Assembly: GCA_964411425.1 (NCBI GenBank) | Contig: CAYPKW010000073.1 | Span: 1-12,821, forward strand | Direction of reading: 5' to 3' | DNA from: CAYPKW01 sp964411425 | GTDB lineage: Bacteria; Pseudomonadota; Alphaproteobacteria; Dongiales; Dongiaceae | DNA length: 12,821 nt | Shown: piece by piece, positions 1 to 7,631 of the stretch | Layout of the letters: each line of letters opens with the position of its first letter | Position numbering within the stretch: position 1 is the stretch's first letter | Translations under genes and position numbers: made by a program | Notes under the pieces: generated by a model | What the model was told of the DNA's origin: nothing | Databases searched by the model: none | Seen by the model: only the letters and a program-made list of their open reading frames with translations

Positions 1-1261
1 CTCTAAGACCGCCTTGGGCGCGGCAGATGGCCTGGAACTTCCGCCAAGCCCGGCCGTCGCGCAGCGTGCGGTCGGCGACCTCCGACCCCATCCCGGTCGA
101 TGCGGCGCCGACGAGCTCGAGGAGAGAGCCGGCGAGCCGCACCGCGCGCTGACGCAGGCTGTGCGGAGCCTTGGGGTGGCCTTGCAGAACCGCCAGGACG
201 TCGCGCGCCTCCAGCGCCGGGCCGATCCCTCGACCGACCGGCTGGGTGCCGTCGGTCTTGAGGATCCTGATCGCCAAGCCCGCGGCCGACGCCACCGCCG
301 TCAGGGCGGTCGCGAGCCGGTCGGCGTCAGCATCGGTGCGGACCTTCGCCGTTGGGCCCACCGGCAAATCGAGAACAAGATGCGTGGCCCCGGCGGCGAG
401 CTTCTTGGACAAGACGGAGGCCACGAGCTGGCCTTCGCTGTCGAGGTCGAGCGCGCGCTCGACGCGTATCAGGATGTCGTCGGCCGGGCTCAGGTTGACG
501 GCGTTGCCCCAGACGATGCAGCCGCCCTCTTGCTCGACGACGCGCCGCATGGCGTCCAAGTCGAGGTCGATGGGCGCCAGCGTCTCCATGGTGTCGGCGG
601 TCCCGGCGGGCGACGTGATCGCGCGCGAGGATGTCTTGGGGATGGTGAGGCCGCACGCCGCCGCGATGGCGACCACGATGGGCGTGGTGCGGTTGCCGGG
701 CAGCCCGCCGACCGAGTGCTTGTCGGCAATGGGCCGGCGGTTCCAGTCGAGCCGATTGCCGGCCTCGACCATCGCTTGTGTCAGCGCCAGCATCTCCTGC
801 TGGTCGAGCGCCCGACCGGCACAGGCGGTGATGAAGGCCGACAGATGAACGTCGGCATAACGCCCCCCGACGATGTCTTGGACGATCCGCCGCACGGCGT
901 CGCTGTCGAGCGAGTGACCATAGATTTTGGCTCGGACGTGGCGCAATGAGTCGAGCGGCGGCGCGTGCGCGACGCGGATCTCGTCGCCCTCGTTGACCTG
1001 CAGGTGGCGCCATGCGGTTTCGGACAGGCTCGCTTCGCCAGGCGCCAGCAGGTCGGTCACGACGTACCCCAGCGTCGCCACGACCGTGCGCCCGTGGGCG
1101 GTCACCTCTACGCGCGCTTGCGCCGAAAGGCCCTCGGAGCGACAGACGTGGCAGTCCTGCCGCATATAGGCGACGGCTTCCTGATGCGTGTCGATGCCGA
1201 GGCGCCGAAGCGTTAGCGAATGCCGGTGGTGTTCGGCTTCTGTCGCACCCGCCACGCTCAC
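1..1261 (-). CDS. Thymidine/AMP phosphorylase family protein (partial, 3' end beyond the window)
   Basis: This is a nucleoside phosphorylase of the archaeal AMP-phosphorylase/'putative thymidine phosphorylase' type, which cleaves a (deoxy)nucleoside or NMP with phosphate to free base and sugar phosphate in the cytoplasm. I translated 420 codons with no stop; the family is about 500 residues, so roughly 80 C-terminal residues lie outside. Residues 1-110 form the extra N-terminal domain of this subtype, with a DCHVC motif (C37, C40). The substrate/phosphate motifs follow: KHSVGGLPGN at 181-190 and SSRAITSPAGTADTME at 211-226, then LDLPVGPTAKV near 297-307. The proposed start is GTG at 1261, which overlaps the TGA of the upstream RNase gene by four bases (GTGA), implying translational coupling. 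A second GTG two codons in (1255) is possible. Whether the substrate is thymidine or an NMP cannot be decided here. Placement after a beta-CASP RNase fits salvage of RNA breakdown products, which is inference. Confidence 0.9.
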   Translation of the reverse strand, partial: MSVAGATEAEHHRHSLTLRRLGIDTHQEAVAYMRQDCHVCRSEGLSAQARVEVTAHGRTVVATLGYVVTDLLAPGEASLSETAWRHLQVNEGDEIRVAHAPPLDSLRHVRAKIYGHSLDSDAVRRIVQDIVGGRYADVHLSAFITACAGRALDQQEMLALTQAMVEAGNRLDWNRRPIADKHSVGGLPGNRTTPIVVAIAAACGLTIPKTSSRAITSPAGTADTMETLAPIDLDLDAMRRVVEQEGGCIVWGNAVNLSPADDILIRVERALDLDSEGQLVASVLSKKLAAGATHLVLDLPVGPTAKVRTDADADRLATALTAVASAAGLAIRILKTDGTQPVGRGIGPALEARDVLAVLQGHPKAPHSLRQRAVRLAGSLLELVGAASTGMGSEVADRTLRDGRAWRKFQAICRAQGGLR

Positions 1262-2637
1262 GCCCCCTCAAGATCGATACGTTCCAGGTAGGCGGGGACC
1301 CGGCAGGTCCATCCGAGCCGCTCCCCGATCGCCTGCCGGAACGCGTCGGCCGCTGCCGGCTCGCCATGCGTGATGAAGGCGATCCGGGGCGGCGATTCGA
1401 ACCGGCCGAGCCAAGTTAGGATTTCCTCGCGATCCGCATGGGCCGACAGCGCGTCCAGGTTGGCGACCTCGGCACGCACCGGCACGTCGCCGCCGTGTAT
1501 CTTGACGCTTGGCGCGCCGGCGACCATCGCAGCACCCCGCGTACCGGCGGCCTGGAAGCCGGTGAAGAGGATGGTGTGCTTCGGGTCCGGCGCGAACACC
1601 TTCAGGTGGTGGAGAACCCGACCGCCGGTCGCCATGCCGCTTGCGGCGAGAATGACCTTGGGAAAGCGGTCGCGGTCGAGCGCCTGCGATTCCTCGGCCC
1701 GGGTGACGTAGCGGGCGACGCCGCACAGCGCACGGCAAAGTTCCGGCGTCAGCCGATGCTCGCCGACGTGATTGCAGAAGATGTCGCTGGCATCGACCGC
1801 CATCGGGCTGTCGAGGAACACCGGCAGGTCCGGGATCCGCCGCGCCGCCTTCAACCGAAGAAGATGGTAAAGGATCGACTGCACGCGCCCGACCGCGAAC
1901 GTCGGAATCAGGACGACGCCGCCGCGCCCGGCGGTCCTGCCGATAACGTCCGCCAGAACGTCCTCGGGGTCGACCGCGGCGTGCGTTCGGTCGCCGTAGG
2001 TCGACTCGACGATGACAAAGTCCGCCTGTCGCACGACGGCCGGATCGACCATGGTCGCGCTGCCGGGCCGGCCGAGATCGCCCGAGAACAGGAGTGTCGT
2101 TCGGGAGGCCGCCAACTCGACCAGGGCGGCGCCGAGAATGTGGCCGGCCGGCCGAAAGCGCGCGCTCATTCCGGCGGCCGCGTCGAACGGCGTCTCGAAA
2201 TCCCTGGGCTGGAACAGGCTCAGGCTCGCGACCGCCTCGGCCTTCGTATAGAGCGGTCGCGCCGGCTTGTGTTTTGAGAATCCGTGCCGGTTGGCGTACT
2301 CGGCGTCGCGCTCCTGCAAATAGCCGCTGTCCGGCAGCAGGATCGAACACAAGTCCCGCGTCGCGGCGGTACAGAACACCGGCCCCTCGAAGCCGTTGCG
2401 CGCCAGCAGCGGCAGATAGCCCGAGTGGTCGAGATGCGCGTGCGTCAGGATGACCGCGTCAAGGCTGGCCGGTTCAACCGGGAAACGGTCCCAATTCCGC
2501 AGCCGGAGCTGCTTCAGTCCCTGAAACAGTCCGCAGTCGACAAGAATGCGCCGGCCGCCCGTCTCCACCAGGTATTTCGACCCGGTCACCGTGCCGACGC
2601 CGCCGAGAAACTGGAGTTGCATCCGCCAATCCGTCAT
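1258..2637 (-). CDS. Beta-CASP metallo-beta-lactamase fold RNase (Cft2/YSH1-like)
   Basis: This 459-residue protein belongs to the MBL-fold/beta-CASP/RMMBL family of RNA-processing nucleases (COG1236 type), which are cytoplasmic two-zinc hydrolases. Visible motifs in order: HAHLDH at 66-71 (metal ligands), AGHILGA with H166, SGDLGR with D187, then the beta-CASP insertion starting VESTYGDR (E211). Further on are a Ser/Gly-rich AASGMATGGR near 331-340, the RMMBL motif SAHAD (H400) and THGE (H424). All catalytic ligands are present, so it is probably active. Length is normal for the short bacterial members that lack a KH domain. It starts 19 bp after the AhpD-like gene and overlaps the phosphorylase gene by 4 bp. 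No clear Shine-Dalgarno precedes ATG 2637; an in-frame ATG at 2622 is an alternative, giving a start MQLQFLGG that fits the first conserved strand. Endo- versus exonuclease activity and the RNA target are unknown. Confidence 0.92.
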   Translation of the reverse strand: MTDWRMQLQFLGGVGTVTGSKYLVETGGRRILVDCGLFQGLKQLRLRNWDRFPVEPASLDAVILTHAHLDHSGYLPLLARNGFEGPVFCTAATRDLCSILLPDSGYLQERDAEYANRHGFSKHKPARPLYTKAEAVASLSLFQPRDFETPFDAAAGMSARFRPAGHILGAALVELAASRTTLLFSGDLGRPGSATMVDPAVVRQADFVIVESTYGDRTHAAVDPEDVLADVIGRTAGRGGVVLIPTFAVGRVQSILYHLLRLKAARRIPDLPVFLDSPMAVDASDIFCNHVGEHRLTPELCRALCGVARYVTRAEESQALDRDRFPKVILAASGMATGGRVLHHLKVFAPDPKHTILFTGFQAAGTRGAAMVAGAPSVKIHGGDVPVRAEVANLDALSAHADREEILTWLGRFESPPRIAFITHGEPAAADAFRQAIGERLGWTCRVPAYLERIDLEGA

Positions 2638-2656
2638 GCGCTAAGGGTCGGCATGG

Positions 2657-3232
2657 TCACGGCGATACACCAGTCCCTGCCGCGCCGGGAACCGGCAGCC
2701 GGCAGAACCCCTGGGGCGGGACGGCAAGCGCACTGTTGAATTTGCTGGACATGTTCTGGAACCCGATGAGGGCCGTGAGATCGACGATCGCGTCGTCGCC
2801 GAAATGCCGCTTCAGGTCGGCCATCGAAGCGTCATCGACGCCGCGGTCGGACAGGGTCATCGCCTCGGCATAGGCGAGCGCCGCGCGCTCGGGTTCGCTG
2901 AACAAGTTGCTCGTGCGCCAGGAGTCGAGCGCCATGACCTTCTCGACGGGCACGCCGCGTTTCAGCAGCGTCGCCGAGTTGAGGTCGACGCAGAACCGGC
3001 ACCCGTTCAGCTGCGAGACGCGGACGGTCACGAGCGAGCGCAAGGGCGGCGCCAGCGGCGAGCCTCTGCGGTCGATCGCCCCGTAAAGCAGGGCGACGCC
3101 CAGGAACACCCTGGGCGAGCGCGCCCACAGGAGCGCCGAATCGAGCACCGCGCCGTATTTGCGCCTTTGGTTCCAGAAGAACGGCCGCAGGTACCAGGGA
3201 TAAGCTCCCAAGGGCTTCGGCGAGATTCTCAC
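2657..3232 (-). CDS. AhpD-like/carboxymuconolactone decarboxylase family protein
   Basis: All-helical protein of the carboxymuconolactone decarboxylase/AhpD superfamily, whose members include alkylhydroperoxidases that use a CxxC pair. It has the hallmark segment SQLNGCRFCVDLNSA, about 40% along the chain. Compared with mycobacterial AhpD (Glu, then 11 residues, CxxC, three residues, His), the two cysteines are kept. The relay Glu position is Ser and the relay His position is Asn, so classical peroxidase chemistry may be weakened or altered. I choose GTG 3232 (191 aa) because GGGAGG at 3241-3246 sits 8 nt ahead. A GTG at 3241 (194 aa) is in frame but overlaps that Shine-Dalgarno. The gene lies within the operon between the cytochrome c and the RNase. 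The role is likely thiol/peroxide or redox related, but no substrate can be named. Confidence 0.85.
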   Translation of the reverse strand: MRISPKPLGAYPWYLRPFFWNQRRKYGAVLDSALLWARSPRVFLGVALLYGAIDRRGSPLAPPLRSLVTVRVSQLNGCRFCVDLNSATLLKRGVPVEKVMALDSWRTSNLFSEPERAALAYAEAMTLSDRGVDDASMADLKRHFGDDAIVDLTALIGFQNMSSKFNSALAVPPQGFCRLPVPGAAGTGVSP

Positions 3233-3240
3233 GGCTTCCA

Positions 3241-3246
3241 CCTCCC
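3241..3246 (-). promoter_or_regulatory. Shine-Dalgarno deciding the start of the AhpD-like gene
   Basis: GGGAGG on the minus strand, 8 nt before GTG 3232. The alternative GTG at 3241 shares its first base with this motif and so could not be properly spaced. Confidence 0.6.
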
Positions 3247-3276
3247 ATAGTCATCGGGCCGCCCGCGCAGGCGATG

Positions 3277-3837
3277 TCATTGGCCCGCGGGCTCCTCGGT
3301 CATATGCTCATGCTCCTCGCCCTCCTCCTCACCCTCCGCCATGTGGTGCATGAGGGCCTTGATGTCGGCCGGAATGTCGTCCTCGGAGAATTCCCGCTGT
3401 TCTTCCGCGTGATGGACGAAGGCGATGATGTCGGCGAGCTCGTCGCCTGTGAGCTGGATCTGGGCGCCCAGTTCCTCCCGCTGCATGATGACCATCGCCT
3501 CGGCGCCCCGCCACATGCCGGCCGCGAAATCGAACGGGTTCATCATGGGCTGCATCGTCGAGGCATCGAGTGGAGGGGCGTCCTTGCCGCCGACGCCGTT
3601 GACGGCATGGCAGACGACGCAGCCCTTGGAGGCGAACAGCTTGCGGCCCCGCGCGGCGTCCATGATCGGCATCAGCAGCCCGGGGCTCATCATGCGGTGG
3701 TCCATCATCATCTCGTGTTCCTGGGCGGGTTGCGCCGGCGCGGCTTCGTGGCTGGTCGCGAGGGCCGGCGCAGCCATGGCCAAGGGCAGGACGACGCCGG
3801 CGATCGCGACGGCGAATCGTGGGTTGACGGTCTGCAT
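3277..3837 (-). CDS. Periplasmic mono-heme cytochrome c with His/Met/Glu-rich tails
   Basis: A 186-residue c-type cytochrome. Residues 1-27 are a Sec signal peptide ending ALA. One heme-attachment motif, CVVCH, lies at 73-77. The sixth ligand is likely a Met in the stretch M95-M108; M108 in FAAGMW is my preference. The helix LTGDELADIIAFVHHAEE (129-146) matches the C-terminal helix of class I cytochromes. The mature N-terminus (EHEMMMDHRMM, 40-50) and the C-terminus (HHMAEGEEEGEEHEH, 164-178) are rich in His, Met and acidic residues, suggesting metal binding on both sides of the heme domain. The start is well supported: AGGGAG precedes ATG 3837 with 7 nt spacing. It lies 66 bp downstream of the YVTN propeller gene. 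Its electron partners are unknown; periplasmic electron transfer linked to copper handling is inferred from the neighbours. Confidence 0.9.
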   Translation of the reverse strand: MQTVNPRFAVAIAGVVLPLAMAAPALATSHEAAPAQPAQEHEMMMDHRMMSPGLLMPIMDAARGRKLFASKGCVVCHAVNGVGGKDAPPLDASTMQPMMNPFDFAAGMWRGAEAMVIMQREELGAQIQLTGDELADIIAFVHHAEEQREFSEDDIPADIKALMHHMAEGEEEGEEHEHMTEEPAGQ

Positions 3838-3903
3838 GGTCTCACTCCCTTCGTGACGCCGACCGCTCTTGCCAGAGTTGTCCCATGGCGCTGAAAGCTT
3901 CGG

Positions 3904-4971
3904 TCACCGAACCACCACCATCTGGTGACCCTGGCCGCGGATCGGGATGACGCTCAGCGCTTCGAGACTGAGCGTGTCTACGACCCAAATCTTAGGCTCG
4001 TTCTGGCTGGAGACGTAGAGCTTCCCCGCCCCGCGCACGACCGCCAGGTGATAGGGGGCCGGGCCGAGGGCCCTCGTCCGCATCTCGCCAGTGGCGAGGT
4101 CGATGGCGACGAGCTTGTCGTCGCCTTCGCCGCTCACGAACAGGGTGCGCGCGTCGTCGGAGAGGTCGATCCCGTGGATCGCGCCGCCGACGAAGTAGGT
4201 CTTCTCCACCCGCCCCTGGGCCAGGGACAGGACGGTGACCGTGCCCACGTCGATGTTGGCGACATAGAGTGTCCGCCCGTCCGGGGACAGGACCATGTGT
4301 TCCGGGCTGCCGCCCGCCATGATGTTGCGACGGACGATCCATGTGGACGTGTCGATCTCGCTGACCGTGCCGTTTCCGGTGTTGCTGATGTAGGCCAGCG
4401 CCCCGTCGGGCGACACCACCGCGTAATTCGCCACCGGACCCGTGCGCACGATCTCCGATACCGCGAAGGTGGAAAGATCGGTGACGCTGATGCCGTCGTC
4501 GTTGGGGTGCGTGGCGATGGCATAGCGTCCGTCCGGCGACACCGCCACGTGGTGCACGGCGCCCGGCACCTCGACCCGACGCACGACGGCGCCGTCCGCG
4601 ACGCTTATCACCGAGAGAATGCTGATGGCCCGGGGCCGGCGCTTGGTCTTGTCTTCGCCCGCCGCGGGGTGATGGGCCGCGTGCTCGTCTTCCGACATGG
4701 CCTCCGGTTTGGCCGGCGGGGTCGTCTCGCCCGGGGCGGTCTCGGCGTAGCTGCCGGCGACCAGGTATTGCCCGCCGGCGGCGGCGCCCAGCCCATGCAC
4801 ATCGCCGAGCCCGCCGATGGTGGCAACGATCCTGTCATCGGCACTGTCGATGACGAGAACCTCACCCGCACTTCCCAGCGGTACATAGACCTTGGCGCCG
4901 GCCATGGCGACCGGGGCGCCCGCGACCCAGGCAACCATTGCGAAGATGGCGAGAGGGATCGACATTTTCAT
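3904..4971 (-). CDS. Secreted YVTN-type beta-propeller protein
   Basis: A 355-residue secreted beta-propeller of the YVTN/YncE type. Residues 1-24 are a signal peptide ending AMA. Repeats with the pattern x-H-x-x-x-(S)PDGR followed by YVAN-like strands can be followed through the chain, enough for seven blades. His residues near the start of the inner strands recur at H59, H140-141, H225, H266, H308 and H349. A low-complexity His/Glu/Pro insertion (about 77-113, including EDEHAAHH) interrupts an early blade. Such propellers act as periplasmic scaffolds or cofactor/metal-handling proteins; NirF and nitrous oxide reductase have comparable folds, but no CuA domain is present here. AAGGAG precedes ATG 4971 by four to five bases. 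The gene starts 23 bp after the copA stop, so it is very likely cotranscribed. The specific function is not known. Confidence 0.88.
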   Translation of the reverse strand: MKMSIPLAIFAMVAWVAGAPVAMAGAKVYVPLGSAGEVLVIDSADDRIVATIGGLGDVHGLGAAAGGQYLVAGSYAETAPGETTPPAKPEAMSEDEHAAHHPAAGEDKTKRRPRAISILSVISVADGAVVRRVEVPGAVHHVAVSPDGRYAIATHPNDDGISVTDLSTFAVSEIVRTGPVANYAVVSPDGALAYISNTGNGTVSEIDTSTWIVRRNIMAGGSPEHMVLSPDGRTLYVANIDVGTVTVLSLAQGRVEKTYFVGGAIHGIDLSDDARTLFVSGEGDDKLVAIDLATGEMRTRALGPAPYHLAVVRGAGKLYVSSQNEPKIWVVDTLSLEALSVIPIRGQGHQMVVVR

Positions 4972-4994
4972 GTTGCTCCTTCATTCCCAGAAGT

Positions 4995-7283
4995 TCACAC
5001 CTTCGCCCGCTTCAGCAGGGCCGAGTTGACGATGACCGAGAGCGAGCTCAGCGCCATGGCGGCGGCGGCGACGATCGGGTTGAGGAAGCCCAACGCCGCC
5101 ACCGGGATGCCGACCGTGTTGTAGGCGAAGGCCCAGAACAGGTTCTGTTTGATTTTCCGCAGAGTGAGCCTGGACAGGCGGATGGCGGTCACGACCTCGC
5201 GCACGTCATCCTTGATGAGGATGATGCCGCCGGTCTCCTTGGCCACGTCGGAGCCGGAGCCGATGGCGATGCCGATGTCCGCCGTGGCGAGCGCCGGCGC
5301 GTCGTTGACGCCGTCGCCCACCATGGCGACGATCTTGCCCTGGCCCTGCAACTCCTTGACGACCTTCGCCTTGTCGCCGGGCAGCACCTCGGCGATGACG
5401 CGGTCGATCCCGACCTCGCCTCCGATCGCCTGCGCGGTGCGCTCGTTGTCGCCGGTGAGAAGGATGACCTCGATCCCTTCCTCGCGCAGGGCCGCGACCG
5501 CCTCCTTGGCTTCGGGTTTGAGCGTGTCGGCGACCGCGATAATGCCGGCAAGCGCGCCGCCGGCGCCGACCAGCATAGCGGTCTTGCCTTCGCGCTCCAG
5601 GCGAATCATCGTTGCTTCCGCGCCGGAAACGTCGATTTCCTCCTGCTTGAGGAATCGCCGGTTGCCGAGCAGGATCGGGCGGCCGGCGACGATGCCGCGG
5701 GTGCCGCGGCCGGCGATCGCTTGGAAGCCCGCGACCGCGGGCAGGTCGAGATCCCGGTGCCGGGCGGCGCGGACGATCGCCTCTCCCAAGGGATGCTCGG
5801 AGCCGACCTCGACGGCGGCCGCCAGGCGCAGCACGTCGGCCTCGCTCTGGCCGGAGAGCGGAACGACATCGGTCACGTTCGGCTCGCCGCGGGTGAGGGT
5901 CCCGGTCTTGTCGAAGATGACGGCATTGAGCTTGCGCGCACGCTCCAGCACCTCGGCGCCGCGAATGAGGATGCCGGCCTCGGCCGCCTTGCCGACGCCC
6001 ACCATGAGCGCGGCCGGGGTGGCGACGCCCAGCGCGCAGGGGCAGGAAATGATGAGCACCGCGATGAATGCGAGGAGCGCCTGCGGGAAATCGCCCGCGA
6101 TCCACCACCCGAAGAAGGCGAGGAAGGCCACCGCGACCACGGCGGGCACGAAGTAGCCGGTGACTTGGTCCGCGAGGCGCTGGATCTGCGCGGTGCTGGC
6201 CTGCGCCTCCTCCACCAGCCTGATGATCTGGGAGAGCGCCGTGTCCTTGCCGATGCGTGTCGCCTTGAAGCGCAGCATGCCGCTGCGGTTGAGCGTGCCG
6301 CCGATCACCTTGGCGCCGGCGGCCTTCTCGACCGGCATCGATTCCCCGGTCAGCATCGACTCGTCCACCGAGGAGGCGCCTTCGACGACCTCGCCATCGG
6401 TGGCGATGCGCTCGCCGGGCCGCACCAGCACGGCTTCGCCGACCATGATCGACTCGGCCGGGACTTCCGTTTCCGTGCCGTCGCGGACCACGCGGGCGGT
6501 GGCCGGACGCAGGTCCATGAGCTTGCGCACCGCGGCCGAGGAGCGCTTCTTGATCAGCTCCTCCATGTACTTGCCGAGGAGGACGAACGCGATGATGACG
6601 GCGGAAACCTCGAAATAGACGTCGCGCTCTTCCACCTTCACCGGCAGGATTTCGGGCGTGAAGATGACGGCCACGCTGTAGAGGTAGGCGACGCTGGTGC
6701 CGAGCGCGATCAGGAAGTCCATGTTGATCGAACGCGTCCGGATCGCGGTCCAGGAGCCCCTGTAGAACGACCACCCGCCGATGAACTGCACCGGGGTCAC
6801 GAGGAGGAACAGCCACATACCCCAGGTGAACCAGGGCAGCGCCGGAATCGGCACCCAGGTGACGATGGTGGCGCCGGCGGCCAGCGCGATGAAGGCGCCG
6901 GCGCGCAGGACGGCGAGCGCCAGCACGCCGGTGAGCGCGATGGCGACGCGCGTGCGCATGGACTTGAGCGCGCGCTCGGGATCCTCGAAGGTACGCAGAC
7001 ATGTCGGGCTGCAGAAGTACCAGGTGCGCCCGCCGCGCTCCGATTTGAGCGCCGTCGCCTTGTCCACCATCATGCCGCAGATGGGGTCCTTGGCGAGCTC
7101 CGTCGCCGGCGGGCGCGGCGGCGGCCGGAGTTCCCCCTCCCGGCCTGCGAAGGCGAGCGGGTTCGCCTCGAACCGGCCGCGGCAGTAAGTCGAACAGAAG
7201 CTATAGCTGCGGCCGAGATGGACGAGGGTCGCGGGAGCGGAGCCCTCGTCCACCGTCATGCCGCAAACCGGGTCGACCGCCAT
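4995..7283 (-). CDS. copA: Cu(I)-exporting P1B-type ATPase with two N-terminal YHS domains
   Basis: A 762-residue inner-membrane ATPase that pumps monovalent copper (possibly silver) out of the cytoplasm. Two YHS domains replace the usual HMA domains: DPVCGM (4-9) with FCSTYC (29-34), and DPICGM (66-71) with FCSPTC (90-95). The core follows, with TGES at 312-315 (actuator), CPC at 414-416 (transport site), DKTGT at 458-462 (phosphorylated Asp), SEHPLG at 495-500 (nucleotide domain His-Pro) and GDGVND at 656-661. YN at 721-722 and MALSS at 743-747 complete the P1B-1 Cu(I) signature in the last two helices. All catalytic residues are intact. GGAG lies 6 nt before ATG 7283. The gene begins 12 bp after the DUF5676 gene and is followed 23 bp later by the propeller gene. 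YHS domains bind metal through Cys residues, so they may act as copper sensors or acceptors. Confidence 0.96.
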   Translation of the reverse strand: MAVDPVCGMTVDEGSAPATLVHLGRSYSFCSTYCRGRFEANPLAFAGREGELRPPPRPPATELAKDPICGMMVDKATALKSERGGRTWYFCSPTCLRTFEDPERALKSMRTRVAIALTGVLALAVLRAGAFIALAAGATIVTWVPIPALPWFTWGMWLFLLVTPVQFIGGWSFYRGSWTAIRTRSINMDFLIALGTSVAYLYSVAVIFTPEILPVKVEERDVYFEVSAVIIAFVLLGKYMEELIKKRSSAAVRKLMDLRPATARVVRDGTETEVPAESIMVGEAVLVRPGERIATDGEVVEGASSVDESMLTGESMPVEKAAGAKVIGGTLNRSGMLRFKATRIGKDTALSQIIRLVEEAQASTAQIQRLADQVTGYFVPAVVAVAFLAFFGWWIAGDFPQALLAFIAVLIISCPCALGVATPAALMVGVGKAAEAGILIRGAEVLERARKLNAVIFDKTGTLTRGEPNVTDVVPLSGQSEADVLRLAAAVEVGSEHPLGEAIVRAARHRDLDLPAVAGFQAIAGRGTRGIVAGRPILLGNRRFLKQEEIDVSGAEATMIRLEREGKTAMLVGAGGALAGIIAVADTLKPEAKEAVAALREEGIEVILLTGDNERTAQAIGGEVGIDRVIAEVLPGDKAKVVKELQGQGKIVAMVGDGVNDAPALATADIGIAIGSGSDVAKETGGIILIKDDVREVVTAIRLSRLTLRKIKQNLFWAFAYNTVGIPVAALGFLNPIVAAAAMALSSLSVIVNSALLKRAKV

Positions 7284-7295
7284 GCCGGACTCCGA

Positions 7296-7589
7296 TTACG
7301 CGAGCCTTGCCGACAGGAAGTTGTAGATCGGTCCGAAGACCAGGGCGATGTACCAGCCCCAGGCGAAGCTCTCGCCGAGACCGAGGAAGAAGCTCGGCCA
7401 GGTCAACAGCTCGAAGCCGGGCAGCAGCACGCTCAACGCCTCGTGGCGAATCGGCCAGTCCGGAAGCCCGAAGTATCCGGCCAGGCATACGAGGTAGGAG
7501 ATGACGAAGAACAGCCCGAGGCTGAGCCCGAAGGCAACGATCGGAATGCGGCGGCGATCGTCGCCCGAAACCGCGGGTGCGGTCGACAT
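7296..7589 (-). CDS. DUF5676-family small membrane protein
   Basis: A 97-residue protein with two hydrophobic segments (about 17-40 and 58-90), joined by a short loop containing GLPDWPIRHEA. The second segment carries LPGFELLTWPSFFLGLGESFAWGWYIAL in outline, with conserved Trp, Gly, Glu and Tyr residues and a terminal PIYNFL. I recognise this pattern as DUF5676, a family of unknown function. GAGGAGG stands 6 nt before ATG 7589. The gene is 42 bp after the Met-rich gene and 12 bp before copA, so translation is probably coordinated with both. A helper role for the copper ATPase or for periplasmic copper binding is plausible but is inference only. Confidence 0.75.
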   Translation of the reverse strand: MSTAPAVSGDDRRRIPIVAFGLSLGLFFVISYLVCLAGYFGLPDWPIRHEALSVLLPGFELLTWPSFFLGLGESFAWGWYIALVFGPIYNFLSARLA

Positions 7590-7631
7590 GGCAATCCTCC
7601 TCTACCGTCGATCATTGACCGGCCGCTCGGC

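Noticed and set aside
14..949. A 311-codon plus-strand frame at the left edge
   Set aside because: It lies opposite the thymidine/AMP phosphorylase, which shows conserved catalytic motifs. The plus frame shows none.
3838..3903. Possible small gene or promoter between the propeller and cytochrome genes
   Set aside because: Only 66 bp, with no hairpin or promoter hexamers I can support apart from the cytochrome Shine-Dalgarno.
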